20,484 nt of DNA, from NCBI GenBank assembly GCA_035628055.1, contig DASPKO010000103.1, forward strand, positions 1-20,484, read 5' to 3'. The stretch comes from DASPKO01 sp035628055. GTDB taxonomy: Bacteria; Planctomycetota; Phycisphaerae; Phycisphaerales; UBA1924. Shown in pieces: positions 8,673 through 16,424 of this stretch. A program made the position numbers and the translations under genes. Numbering within the stretch: the stretch's first letter is position 1; each line of letters starts with the position of its first letter. Below the pieces are notes generated by a model. That model was not told the origin of the DNA and searched no databases. It saw only the letters and a list, made by a program, of their open reading frames with translations.

Positions 8673-9260
8673 ATGCGTCCCACCGAGCGCGTGCTGGTTT
8701 ACGCCCTCCTCGCCGCCGCCCTGCTCACCGCCCTCGCCGCCGCGGCCCGCCCGGCCGAGCCGCCCGAGGCCAAGGTCGCCACCTGCGACATCTATGGCAT
8801 CGCCGACCGCCTCATGAAGAGCGAGAAGTTCGAGCCCACCATCAAGGAGGAGTTCGAGAAGATCCGCGTCGCCCTCGAGCCCATGGAGAAGGAGCTCCAG
8901 GAGATCCAGCAGCGCGGCGAGACCATGAAGCCCGAGGACCCCGGCGCCGGCGACCTCATCCGCGAGTTCCAGGAGAAGAGCCAGGCGTACGGCCGCAGGC
9001 GCCAGGAGCTGGAGACCAACTACCAGCGCTTCCTCGCCGCCAAGTACGTCGAGGCCTACGACCTGGTGAAGAACTCGGTCGACGCGGTGGCCCAGGACCT
9101 GGGATACACCCACGTGATCGCCTCGCGCAAGCGCGACGAGAAGATCCAGAGCGAGAACATCCAGCGGGTGATCGAGGCGGTGCTCGCCCGGCCCGTGCTC
9201 AAGGCCCCGGACGACGCCGACATCACCGACGACGTCTCGAAAGACCTCAAGCTCGACTGA
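8673..9260 (+). CDS. OmpH/Skp-family exported protein
   Basis: A 195-residue protein with an N-terminal signal peptide (hydrophobic VLVYALLAAALLTALAAAA, about residues 7-25) and an OmpH-like body. It begins KVATCDIYGIADRLMKSEKFEP, continues as a long charged helical stretch rich in Glu/Lys/Gln (EKELQEIQQRGETM, EFQEKSQAYGRRRQELE), and ends DLGYTHVIASR. The family is typified by Skp, a periplasmic trimeric chaperone for outer-membrane proteins, with a coiled-coil arm of this kind. Such proteins often sit beside bamA or lpxD; here the neighbours are mnmG and a methyltransferase, so the envelope role rests on the sequence alone. It starts at ATG 8673 with SD GGAG. A longer upstream frame runs through the end of mnmG and is not real. 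Confidence 0.85.
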   Translation: MRPTERVLVYALLAAALLTALAAAARPAEPPEAKVATCDIYGIADRLMKSEKFEPTIKEEFEKIRVALEPMEKELQEIQQRGETMKPEDPGAGDLIREFQEKSQAYGRRRQELETNYQRFLAAKYVEAYDLVKNSVDAVAQDLGYTHVIASRKRDEKIQSENIQRVIEAVLARPVLKAPDDADITDDVSKDLKLD

Positions 9261-9261
9261 G

Positions 9262-9281
9262 CCCTCCTCGCCCTCGGAGGG
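9262..9281 (+). other. Hairpin overlapping the RBS of the second methyltransferase
   Basis: CCCTCC (9262-9267) pairs with GGAGGG (9276-9281) around an 8-base loop. The right arm contains the SD GGAGG, 9 nt before the GTG at 9290, so the hairpin could mask the ribosome site. It lacks a T-run, so it is a weak terminator candidate at best. Confidence 0.35.
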
Positions 9282-9289
9282 TCCGCTCC

Positions 9290-10087
9290 GTGAACCCCGC
9301 GCCGCCGGTCCCCCCGCTCCACACGCTCCGCCCGACCACCCGGTTCTCGGAGCGGGCCGCGGACTACGCGCGGGCGCGCCCCTCGTATCCGCGCGAGGCG
9401 ATCGACGCCGTGCTCGCCGGCCTGGGCGACCCGCGCTCCCTTGCCGCGGTCGACGTGGGCGCGGGCACGGGCATCTCCGCCCGCCTGCTGGCCGACCGGG
9501 GCGTGCGCGTCGTCGCCGTCGAGCCCAACGCCGCCATGCGCGACGCCGCCGAGCCCCACCCGCTCGTGACCTGGGCCGACGCGACGGCCGAGCGCACCGG
9601 CCTGCCGGCCCGCTCCGCCGACCTCGTGCTCTGCGCCCAGGCGTTTCACTGGTTTCGCGCCGGCGAAGCCCTGGGGGAGTTCCATCGGCTGCTCCGCCCG
9701 GGTGGACGGCTCGCGCTCGTCTGGAACGACAAGGACCTCGCCGACCCGTTCACCGCCGCATACACCCGGGCCATCCTCGAGGCCGCCGAGGACCCCGCCG
9801 CCGAGAAGCATCTCCAGGTCGAGGCGCTGCGCACCTCGCCCCTCTTCACGGGCCTGACCGAACGGGCTTTCCCCTACCGGCAGCCGCTCACGCGCGACGG
9901 CATCGCCGCCCGCGCCCTGAGCGCCTCGTACGTCCCCAGATCCGGCCCGCGCCTGGACCGCCTCCTGGAGGCTCTCGCGGAGGCCCACGCGCGCTTCGCC
10001 GGGCCCGACGGCCTGGTCAGCCTGGCCTACCGCACTCTCGTCTATCTCGCCGCGCCGACGGGCCCCGACTCCGGCACGGATCGCTAG
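9290..10087 (+). CDS. Class I SAM-dependent methyltransferase
   Basis: A 265-residue Methyltransf_11-type enzyme. Motifs are FSERAADYARARPSYPREAI at the N-terminus, motif I VDVGAGTGISARLL (about residues 54-67), motif II VAVEPNAAMR, LCAQAFHWFRAGEAL, and LLRPGGRLALVWNDKD. The combination RF...A..Y...RP.YP, AFHWF and VWNDKD is typical of a widespread family of small-molecule methyltransferases related to trans-aconitate/Tmt1-like enzymes. The actual substrate cannot be told. The start is GTG 9290 with GGAGG at 9276-9280. It follows the OmpH-like gene by 29 bases and may be co-transcribed. Its TAG stop shares three bases with the TAG of the convergent UbiA-like gene. Confidence 0.87.
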   Translation: MNPAPPVPPLHTLRPTTRFSERAADYARARPSYPREAIDAVLAGLGDPRSLAAVDVGAGTGISARLLADRGVRVVAVEPNAAMRDAAEPHPLVTWADATAERTGLPARSADLVLCAQAFHWFRAGEALGEFHRLLRPGGRLALVWNDKDLADPFTAAYTRAILEAAEDPAAEKHLQVEALRTSPLFTGLTERAFPYRQPLTRDGIAARALSASYVPRSGPRLDRLLEALAEAHARFAGPDGLVSLAYRTLVYLAAPTGPDSGTDR

Positions 10088-11085
10088 CGCCGGTACGCCA
10101 GCGGCTGCTCGAGGAGGGCATAGGTCTCGCGGAGCACCGTCATGCCCAGGAACCCCGCCGCGGTCAGCGCCGTGAGAATCCACGCCGCCCGCGTGTACGC
10201 GCCCCCGAAGGCCCACGCCTGCCCCAGCAGCCAGGCGCACGAGTACAGGGCGAGCCAGAGCGCCCCGTACCGGGCGATCTTGTTCGCGGCACGGGGGCCG
10301 GGGCCGTACTGACGCACCTTCCGCCAGCACATGAACGCAAAGAGCGCCGCGAGCAACCCCGGCCCGACGGCGCTCCCCGGGGCGACCCAGTCGGGCCAGA
10401 GCCCGTCCTCCCCGAGCCGGACCCACGCCAGGGCGAGGACCAGGGAGCTGCACCCGGCCCACGCGGCGATCGCAAAGAGCGTTCCCCTCCGGCTCAGGGC
10501 CGGCACCTTGCGCCGCAACGCGTGCACCATCACCGCCACCGCCAGCCCGTGCGTCATCACCAGCCACACCGGCCAAATGAACCGGAGGGCGACGTTGGGC
10601 GTGAGCATCTGCCCGGCGTAGAGGAGCCCGATGAGCACGACCCCGACCGCGGGGACGAACTTACCGGCCGCGTTGAAGAAGAGCACCGCCGCCGCCACCA
10701 GCAGCGTCATCAGCACGCCCTGCACGCCGAGCACCGCCGCCCCGAGCACCGCGAACATGAAGGTCCCCAGCACCAGGCGGATCGCCGCGTCGAGCGTCAG
10801 CCGCCCGGCCGGGATGGGCCGCTCCGGGTGGATCATCCGGTCGCGCTTCAGGTCCAGCACGTCGTTGAGCGCCGCCGCGAACGCGAAGAGCCCCAGCGCA
10901 TTGGCCGCCCCTCCCAGCAGCACCACGCCCAGGGGGAGAGCCGTCAGCGCCGGGTTGCCGGGCTCGTGGCCGGCCCCGGCCCGGCTCCAGAGGATCACGA
11001 ACCAGGCGTTGCCGATCGCGGCAAAGGCCGTCGTGATCCGCGTCAGGTGAAGGATCGGCGCCAACCGCGCCAGCAGCCGCCGCAT
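10084..11085 (-). CDS. UbiA-family prenyltransferase-like membrane protein
   Basis: A 333-residue polytopic protein with about eight or nine hydrophobic helices. The first Asp-rich motif of the UbiA superfamily is clear: AALNDVLDLKRDRMIHPERPIPAG, i.e. NDxxDxxxDR followed by RPIP. These enzymes join polyprenyl diphosphates to aromatic or other acceptors in quinone, haem or lipid synthesis. The second Asp motif, normally in the loop after helix 6, is not visible: the expected place reads MVHALRRKVPALSRRG. Catalytic function is therefore uncertain; it may be a divergent or different-substrate member. The start is ATG 11085, with minus-strand TAGACT (11101-11096) 10 nt upstream; a TTG at 11092 lies in another frame. 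No quinone-synthesis genes are nearby. Confidence 0.82.
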   Translation of the reverse strand: MRRLLARLAPILHLTRITTAFAAIGNAWFVILWSRAGAGHEPGNPALTALPLGVVLLGGAANALGLFAFAAALNDVLDLKRDRMIHPERPIPAGRLTLDAAIRLVLGTFMFAVLGAAVLGVQGVLMTLLVAAAVLFFNAAGKFVPAVGVVLIGLLYAGQMLTPNVALRFIWPVWLVMTHGLAVAVMVHALRRKVPALSRRGTLFAIAAWAGCSSLVLALAWVRLGEDGLWPDWVAPGSAVGPGLLAALFAFMCWRKVRQYGPGPRAANKIARYGALWLALYSCAWLLGQAWAFGGAYTRAAWILTALTAAGFLGMTVLRETYALLEQPLAYRR

Positions 11086-11149
11086 GATGCAACCGAGTCT
11101 AATCGCGGCCCGGCCGACGCGCGCCCCGGTCGTACACTGACCGGCACGA
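11086..11149. promoter_or_regulatory. Divergent promoter region UbiA-like / helicase-nuclease
   Basis: The minus strand has TAGACT at 11101-11096, 10 nt from the UbiA-like ATG. The plus strand has TACACT at 11133-11138, 11 nt from the helicase ATG at 11150. Both imply 5' leaders of only a few bases. Neither start has an SD. These are AT-richer islands in a 64-base GC-rich gap. Confidence 0.55.
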
Positions 11150-14100
11150 ATGCCCGCGGCCGATCCAGCCCGTGTCCTCGAGGGACTCAGCGACGCCCAG
11201 CGCCACGCCGTGCTCCACGCCGCCGGGCCCCTGCTCGTCCTCGCCGGCCCCGGGACCGGCAAGACCCGCGTCATCACCCGCCGCGTCGCCCGCCTCATCG
11301 CCGACGGCGCCCCGCCCGAGAGCGTCCTGGCCGTGACCTTCACCGTCAAGGCCGCCGCCGAGATGCGCGCCCGCCTGGCCGACCTTCTCGGCCTCGCCAC
11401 CGCCGAGCGGGCCACCGTCACCACCTTCCACGGCTTCGGACACCGCCTGCTCACCCGCTTCGCCCACCTGGCCGGGCTCCCCCACCGCTGGCAGATCGCC
11501 GACTCGGCGCAGCGCAAGCGCCTCCTCGCCCGGCTGATCCGCGAGCACGGCCTCTTCCCCGATCTCGCCCCCGTCGGGCGCGACTCGGCGATCCCGCCCG
11601 CCGAGCGATTCATCGAGCAGTGCCGGCACAACGGGGTCTTCCCCGAAGAGTGTCTGCGGCACGCCGCCGGGCGCGCCCGCGACCTCGAACGCGCTCCCGC
11701 GGGGGCGGCCCCCGACGACGCCACGGCGGCCGAGCGCCAGCGCCTCGCCCTGTTCGCCGAGCGCGCCCGCCTCTACCAGCTCGCCGAGACCGCCAGCCTC
11801 CGCGAGGGCCTCCTCACCTACGAGCACCTGCTCACGATTCCTCTGCGCCTGCTCACGGCGCGCCCAGGCGTCGCGGCGCTTTGCCGGGATGAGTACCGGC
11901 ACATCGTCGTCGACGAGTTCCAGGACGCCAACGCCGCCCAAGTGCAGCTCCTGGCCCAGCTCGCCCCCCCGGCGCGGTCCGCGGGCGGGGGAGGGACCGG
12001 CCCGGACCTCTGCGTCGTCGGCGATGACGACCAGGCCATCTACGCCTTCCGGGGCGCCAGCCAGCACGCCTTTGCCCGCTTCGCGAGCCTCTGGCCCGGG
12101 CACGCCGTCGTCCGCCTGGACGAGAACCATCGCTGCGCCCCCGCCATCGTGGCCGCGGCGAATCACATCATCTCGCGGGCCACCTCGCGCTTCGACCCCG
12201 GCAAGGCCATCCGCGTCTCGGTCGCGCACCCCGAGCCCGGGTGCGCCGAGCTGGTCGAGGGCCTGATCCTCGAGGACGACGCCCAGACCGCCGAGGCGAT
12301 CGCGGCCCTCGTGCGCGCCGACCGTCCCGAGGCCCGCCCCCCCGGGGCGCGCTACCGCGGGTACGCGGTCATCGCCCGCGGCAACGCCGACCTCGACCAG
12401 CTCGCCACCGGGCTGGCGATCGAAGGCCTTCCCGTGCGCCGGCTGCGGCCCTCCCGCGCCGCGTCCGACCCGGTCCTCGCCGATCTGCGCGCCTGGATCG
12501 AGCTCCTGGCCGCGCCGCCCGCCGACGCCGCCGTCCGGCACGTCCTGGCCCGCCCCGCGCTCGGCGTGCCGGTCGGCGAGCTCGCCCGCCTCGCGCGCGA
12601 GCACGGCGTCGCGCGCTCGCGCGACCCGCACGCGCCCGCCTCGTTCCGGCACTACCTCGCGCGCCTGCCCGAGGCGCGCGCCCAGCCGGGAATCGCCCGC
12701 TTCCTGGACCTCTCCACGGTCCTCTCCGCCGACGCCGCGACGCTCCCGGCCCACGAGGCCGTCATGCGCATCATCCGCCTGGCCGGCCTGGCGGCCCCGG
12801 ATGCCCGCGCCCCGGAGGGGCCCCTGGCCCGCGCGGCGCGCATCGCCTCCCTCGTCCGCTTCGTCCGCCTGGTGGGCTCGCGCGCCCCGCGCCTCGACCC
12901 ACCCGGCACCCTCGCCGAGTTCTGGGCCTACTACCAGGACCTCAGCGACGAGGACCGCTCCTCGCTCTGCGGCGACGAGGAGCTCCGCCTCGACGACGAC
13001 CCAGAGCCCGACGACCAGCCCCCCGACGCGATCGCCCTGCTCACGGCGCACTCGGCCAAGGGCCTCGAGTTCGACACGGTCTTCCTCCCCAGGGTGCGGC
13101 CCCGCGGCTACCCGCCCGCGGAGCGCGCCCAGGATCCCGAGCACCGCCTGCCCCCCGCCCTGCTCGCCCAGCCCGACGACCCCGAACGCCTCGCCGCCGA
13201 CGCGGCCGACGAGGAGCGCCGCGTCTTCTACGTCGCCTGCACCCGCGCCCGCCGGCGTCTGGTGCTCCTCGCCAAGCGCAAGGCCTCGCGCGGCTCCGGC
13301 ACCGACTTCTTCCTTGAGCTCACGCGCGAGGCCCCTCCCGGCACGCCCCTGGTGGCCACGCGCGAGCTCGAGGACGTGCTCGCCGAGGCGCCCCCCCCGC
13401 CCGCCGACGCCCCGGCCGCCGACCTCGAGCGGCACGAGCTCCCCGCGGCCGCCGACCCGGCCAGACTCATCGGCACGCGCGCCCGCGCCGCGCAGCGGTC
13501 GCGCCTGGCCGACCTGGCCCTGGCGGCCGAGACCGCCCCGCTCGATCCGGCCCGTCTCGCCGAGCTGGCGGCTCAGGGCCACCAGCACCTGCTTCGCCTG
13601 GCCGTCGCGGCCCACCTCGAGCGCACCGGCACGGTCCCCTCCTGGGCCTTGGACCCCCCCGCGCCCTTCGCTCCCGGGCCGCTCCGCGACTACGCCTCCG
13701 CCCTGGCCACCCAGGCGCGCCAGCCGGGCGCGGAGCAGACCGCCGCGGGGCTGCTGCTCCGTCCCCTGACGGCCCCTCTGAACCTCAGCTACAGCGCGAT
13801 CGACAGCTATCTGCGCTGTCCCCGCTGCTTCTACTTGCGCACCCAGCTTGACCTGGGCGAGCCCGACCGCGTCCACCAGTTCGTCGGCAAGGCGGCGCAC
13901 ATCGCCCTCGAGCGCTTCTACCGCGCCCTGCGGGACGCGGACACCGGCGAGACTCCCCCGCCGGCCCACCCGGACCTGCTCGCCCTGGCACGCGAGGCGC
14001 TCGAGCAGGCCTGGCCCCCCTCGCTGCGCTTCGACCCGGCCCAGCTCGAGCAGCTCCTGGCCCAGATGCGCCTCCTCCTCGAGACGCTCCATACCCCGGA

Positions 14101-14518
14101 CCTCCACGTCCTGGAGATCGAGCACTCCGTCCGCTTCCCCTACGCCCGCGCCGGCCTCGAGCACCTCTTCACCGCGCGCCTCGACCGCGTCGATCAGCTC
14201 CCCGACGGGAGCGTTCGCATCGTCGACTACAAGAGCGGCCAGGCCTGGAAGAAGCTGGCGACTCCCAAGCCCGACGACCTCCAGCTCGGCATCTATCTGC
14301 TCGCGGCCCGCCACCTCTTCGGCCCGAATGTCCGGGGGCGGGCCGAGTACTGGCTCCTCTCCACCGGGCAGCGCGGCCTCATCGAGTTCGACGACCTCGA
14401 CCTGGGGCGCATCGAGGCCAGGATCTCCCAGGCCATCGACGGGATGCTCACCGGGGACTTCGAGCCCGCCAGGGCCTGCGACGCCCAGAGCCCCTGCCGG
14501 GTCTTCGACCTGACCTAG
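11150..14518 (+). CDS. UvrD-like SF1A helicase fused to PD-(D/E)XK nuclease
   Basis: An 1122-residue single-chain helicase-nuclease. The N-terminal two-thirds is a 3'-5' SF1A helicase: QR...VL, Walker A AGPGTGKT (32-39), VTFTVKAAAEM, TFHGFGHRLL, Walker B DEFQD (255-259), VGDDDQAIYAFRGA, LDENHRC, LLTAHSAKGLEFDTVFLP, and FYVACTRARRRLVLL. The last ~250 residues are a RecB-family nuclease: LSYSAIDSYLRCPRC, GKAAHIALERF (His917), RLDRVD (Asp1012), IVDYKSG (Asp1026, Lys1028) and QLGIYLLA, so the active site looks complete. Cys890, 893, 1110 and 1116 could bind an Fe-S cluster. The architecture resembles mycobacterial AdnA/AdnB and suggests a role in double-strand break end processing, but there is no partner gene beside it. 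It starts at ATG 11150. Its TAG stop lies in a CTAG shared with the convergent ruvX. Confidence 0.93.
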   Translation: MPAADPARVLEGLSDAQRHAVLHAAGPLLVLAGPGTGKTRVITRRVARLIADGAPPESVLAVTFTVKAAAEMRARLADLLGLATAERATVTTFHGFGHRLLTRFAHLAGLPHRWQIADSAQRKRLLARLIREHGLFPDLAPVGRDSAIPPAERFIEQCRHNGVFPEECLRHAAGRARDLERAPAGAAPDDATAAERQRLALFAERARLYQLAETASLREGLLTYEHLLTIPLRLLTARPGVAALCRDEYRHIVVDEFQDANAAQVQLLAQLAPPARSAGGGGTGPDLCVVGDDDQAIYAFRGASQHAFARFASLWPGHAVVRLDENHRCAPAIVAAANHIISRATSRFDPGKAIRVSVAHPEPGCAELVEGLILEDDAQTAEAIAALVRADRPEARPPGARYRGYAVIARGNADLDQLATGLAIEGLPVRRLRPSRAASDPVLADLRAWIELLAAPPADAAVRHVLARPALGVPVGELARLAREHGVARSRDPHAPASFRHYLARLPEARAQPGIARFLDLSTVLSADAATLPAHEAVMRIIRLAGLAAPDARAPEGPLARAARIASLVRFVRLVGSRAPRLDPPGTLAEFWAYYQDLSDEDRSSLCGDEELRLDDDPEPDDQPPDAIALLTAHSAKGLEFDTVFLPRVRPRGYPPAERAQDPEHRLPPALLAQPDDPERLAADAADEERRVFYVACTRARRRLVLLAKRKASRGSGTDFFLELTREAPPGTPLVATRELEDVLAEAPPPPADAPAADLERHELPAAADPARLIGTRARAAQRSRLADLALAAETAPLDPARLAELAAQGHQHLLRLAVAAHLERTGTVPSWALDPPAPFAPGPLRDYASALATQARQPGAEQTAAGLLLRPLTAPLNLSYSAIDSYLRCPRCFYLRTQLDLGEPDRVHQFVGKAAHIALERFYRALRDADTGETPPPAHPDLLALAREALEQAWPPSLRFDPAQLEQLLAQMRLLLETLHTPDLHVLEIEHSVRFPYARAGLEHLFTARLDRVDQLPDGSVRIVDYKSGQAWKKLATPKPDDLQLGIYLLAARHLFGPNVRGRAEYWLLSTGQRGLIEFDDLDLGRIEARISQAIDGMLTGDFEPARACDAQSPCRVFDLT

Positions 14519-15030
14519 CACCCGTCGCCCGCCTCCGGGCCCGACGGGGCGTTCTCCTGGCCCAGGCGCGCGAGGAAATCCCCAAGGATCGCCGCCGCGG
14601 CCAGGGCGTCGCGCCGCGCCTTCTTCTGCCCGCGCGTCAGACCCGACCGGGCCATCGACCAGTCCGCCGCCGCCGAGGTCAGCCGCTCGTCCTGCAGGTG
14701 CACCTCGAGCCCCGTGCGCGCGCCGAGCCGCGCGGCCAGCCCGCGCATCGCCCGGGCCCTGGTGCCCTCGGTGCCGTCCATGTTCACGGGCAGACCCACA
14801 ACCAGGGCGCCGCGCGGCGGATCGCCCAGGTGCGCCCGCGCCGCCGCCGCGACGGCCTCCACGAGTTCCTCCCCGTCGCGCTGCGCCAGCGGGACCTCCA
14901 GCACGCCGATGGGGATCGCCAGGCGCGAGCGCGCATCTCCCACAGCCAGGCCGGTGCGCCGGTCCCCGATGTCCACCGCGAGGTAGCGCGCCGCCCCCCA
15001 CGCGGGCTCGCCCCGTCCCGCGCCGCTCAC
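14515..15030 (-). CDS. ruvX: RuvX/YqgF-family putative pre-16S rRNA nuclease
   Basis: The RuvX (YqgF) family has an RNase H-like fold. It is implicated in maturing the 16S rRNA 5' end and was earlier called a putative Holliday-junction resolvase. The 171-residue protein shows the catalytic Asp20 in YLAVDIGDRRTGLAVGD, VVGLPVNMDGTEG, the second acidic motif DERLTSAAAD, and the third KKARRDALAAAAIL. It has about 14 extra N-terminal residues and a short C-terminal tail. The start is GTG 15030, which overlaps the stop of the YceI gene (GTGA), so it is the third gene of a minus-strand operon. No SD is evident, consistent with coupling. The stop shares three bases of CTAG with the helicase-nuclease stop. 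Confidence 0.93.
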   Translation of the reverse strand: MSGAGRGEPAWGAARYLAVDIGDRRTGLAVGDARSRLAIPIGVLEVPLAQRDGEELVEAVAAAARAHLGDPPRGALVVGLPVNMDGTEGTRARAMRGLAARLGARTGLEVHLQDERLTSAAADWSMARSGLTRGQKKARRDALAAAAILGDFLARLGQENAPSGPEAGDGC

Positions 15031-15983
15031 CGGCTCGGCTTGGCCGGATCGGCCGGCGTCGCCGGTTGGCCCGGTCCCGTCGGGGCCGACGGCCCGGCCG
15101 GGGTCACAGGTCCACCCGGGGTCACGCTCGGCGTCGGCTGCTCCTTCGGGGGCACCGTCGAATGGAAGAGGGCCAGCTCCATGCGCAGCACCCGCGCGAT
15201 CTTCTGCCGCACCGCGATCACGTCGTTCTCGATCCCGTAGTCGGCCAGCGTCACGTCGAACGCCCCGCGGATCAGCATCAGGTCGCCGCGCGTCCCCGAA
15301 TCGCCCGCCTCAACCCCGGGCACGAACGAGATCGTTGCCTCTTTCACGCTCAAGGGCCTGGTGACGCCGCGCATGGTCAGCTCGCCCACCAGCGTGCCCA
15401 TGTAGGAGCGGGTGCCCTCCGCCGCCGTGCTCAGCCGGGGCACCGGGCGGACGTCCGCCACCTCCCGGAGCGAGAACGTGACCTCGGGATGGCTCCCCGC
15501 ATCGAGCCACTGCGACCCGAGCATGTGCTCGTCGCGCTTGCGGATCCCGGTCGTGACCCGGTCGATCCGTACGGCCCACTTCCCGGCGCGGAGCGCCGCC
15601 GGGTTCTCCTTCGGGCCCGCGACCGCGTACCCGATCACCGCGTTGGACTGCCCTTCCATCTTCTCCACGGGGGCGTCGGAGACGAAGAACAACTGGCGCT
15701 CGCGGCCCGGCAGCGCCCAGTACACCGTTCCCAGCTTGCGGTGCTCCTCGGGCACCGGGAGCGAGAGTGCCGCCCCTTCCGGCATCGGCCCGACAGGCGG
15801 CAGCTTGGCCGCCGGCGGCACTTCGCGCCGCGCGGGGCGCGACTCTGGCTGCGGGCGGTCCTGGGCGAGGGCCGACCCCGCCGGTCCGATGCCGCCCAGC
15901 ACCACAGCCCCCGCCAGCACCGCCCCGCCGCTCCACCTGCTCATGTCCCGCGGGTTCCACCGGCTCTTCAATCCCAGCTTCAT
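15027..15983 (-). CDS. Exported YceI-domain protein
   Basis: A 318-residue protein with a signal peptide (basic MKLGLKSRWNPRDMSRW, then GGAVLAGAVVLGGIGPAGSALAQ with likely cleavage after the AxA-like end, about residue 41). A YceI-like beta-barrel follows: DRVTTGIRKRDEHMLGSQWLDAGSHPEVTFSLREV, YMGTLVGELTMRGVTRPLSV, and GAFDVTLADYGIEND near the end. YceI relatives bind polyisoprenoid or similar lipids in the periplasm. A Pro/Thr/Gly/Ala-rich tail of about 35 residues ends it, and a Pro-rich linker precedes the domain. The ATG at 15983 overlaps the upstream gene's stop (ATGA) and has a good SD (GAGGAG, 7 nt away). It lies between the two-span protein and ruvX in one operon. Confidence 0.87.
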   Translation of the reverse strand: MKLGLKSRWNPRDMSRWSGGAVLAGAVVLGGIGPAGSALAQDRPQPESRPARREVPPAAKLPPVGPMPEGAALSLPVPEEHRKLGTVYWALPGRERQLFFVSDAPVEKMEGQSNAVIGYAVAGPKENPAALRAGKWAVRIDRVTTGIRKRDEHMLGSQWLDAGSHPEVTFSLREVADVRPVPRLSTAAEGTRSYMGTLVGELTMRGVTRPLSVKEATISFVPGVEAGDSGTRGDLMLIRGAFDVTLADYGIENDVIAVRQKIARVLRMELALFHSTVPPKEQPTPSVTPGGPVTPAGPSAPTGPGQPATPADPAKPSR

Positions 15984-16333
15984 GTAGGGTCTCCTCGTCG
16001 GTCTGTCTTCCTGCCGCGGCCCGGCGACAGGCCGATCAAGACCGCTCCGAATCCCGGCACCGCCAGCGTCGCCACCGACACACCCTCGGCGCCCAGCCCC
16101 GAAGGAAGCCACCCGAGCGTGAAGCGGTTCTCGAGCCGGCCCATCCGCGGTCCGGTCTCCGCTCCCGCCGCCTCGAACACGTCCCAGAGCCGCTGGTCGG
16201 CATTCATCCGCTCGACGTCCGCCGACTCGTACCGGGTCAACGCGCGCCAACCCGTCATCCCGCACAGGACCACCGCCTGGGCCACGACCGCCACCCCCGC
16301 CAACACCAGCAGGCCGCGCCGGATCCCGCCCAT
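15980..16333 (-). CDS. Small protein with two membrane segments
   Basis: A 117-residue protein I cannot assign. There are two hydrophobic segments: residues about 7-28 (GLLVLAGVAVVAQAVVLCGMTG) and about 84-103 (GVSVATLAVPGFGAVLIGLS). They flank a charged soluble loop (RYESADVERMNADQRLWDVFE), and the C-terminus is basic (GRGRKTDRRGD). The loop would be periplasmic if both ends are inside. The ATG at 16333 has TAGAAT 6 nt upstream, so it probably starts a leaderless transcript. Its TGA overlaps the YceI ATG. It is the promoter-proximal gene of the two-span-YceI-ruvX operon, and the overlap supports it being real. Function unknown. Confidence 0.7.
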   Translation of the reverse strand: MGGIRRGLLVLAGVAVVAQAVVLCGMTGWRALTRYESADVERMNADQRLWDVFEAAGAETGPRMGRLENRFTLGWLPSGLGAEGVSVATLAVPGFGAVLIGLSPGRGRKTDRRGDPT

Positions 16334-16424
16334 CTCCCCATTCTATGGGCCCCGTCGCCCGGCCAACCTTTCTTGGCTCCCGCTTCGTATAACAGACCGG
16401 CACACCCCGCCCAGAGGGCCTCCC
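16334..16424. promoter_or_regulatory. Divergent promoter region, two-span gene / LolA-like gene
   Basis: The minus strand has TAGAAT at 16345-16340, 6 nt from the ATG at 16333 (leaderless geometry). The plus strand has TATAAC at 16388-16393, 31 nt before the ATG at 16425, with an SD AGAGGG at 16413-16418. The contrast is clean: the distant -10 comes with an SD and the close one does not, since its GGGGAG abuts the ATG and is too near to act as an SD. Confidence 0.55.

Noticed and set aside
11099..15001. 1300-codon minus-strand frame opposite the helicase-nuclease
   Set aside because: It is antisense to a gene with all helicase and nuclease motifs in the plus frame. The translation is a Gly/Ala/Glu-rich mirror typical of GC-rich coding strands.
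15066..16424. Upstream extension of the LolA-like reading frame
   Set aside because: The open frame continues antisense through the YceI operon. The true start is ATG 16425, with an SD, a TATAAC element and a hydrophobic N-terminus.
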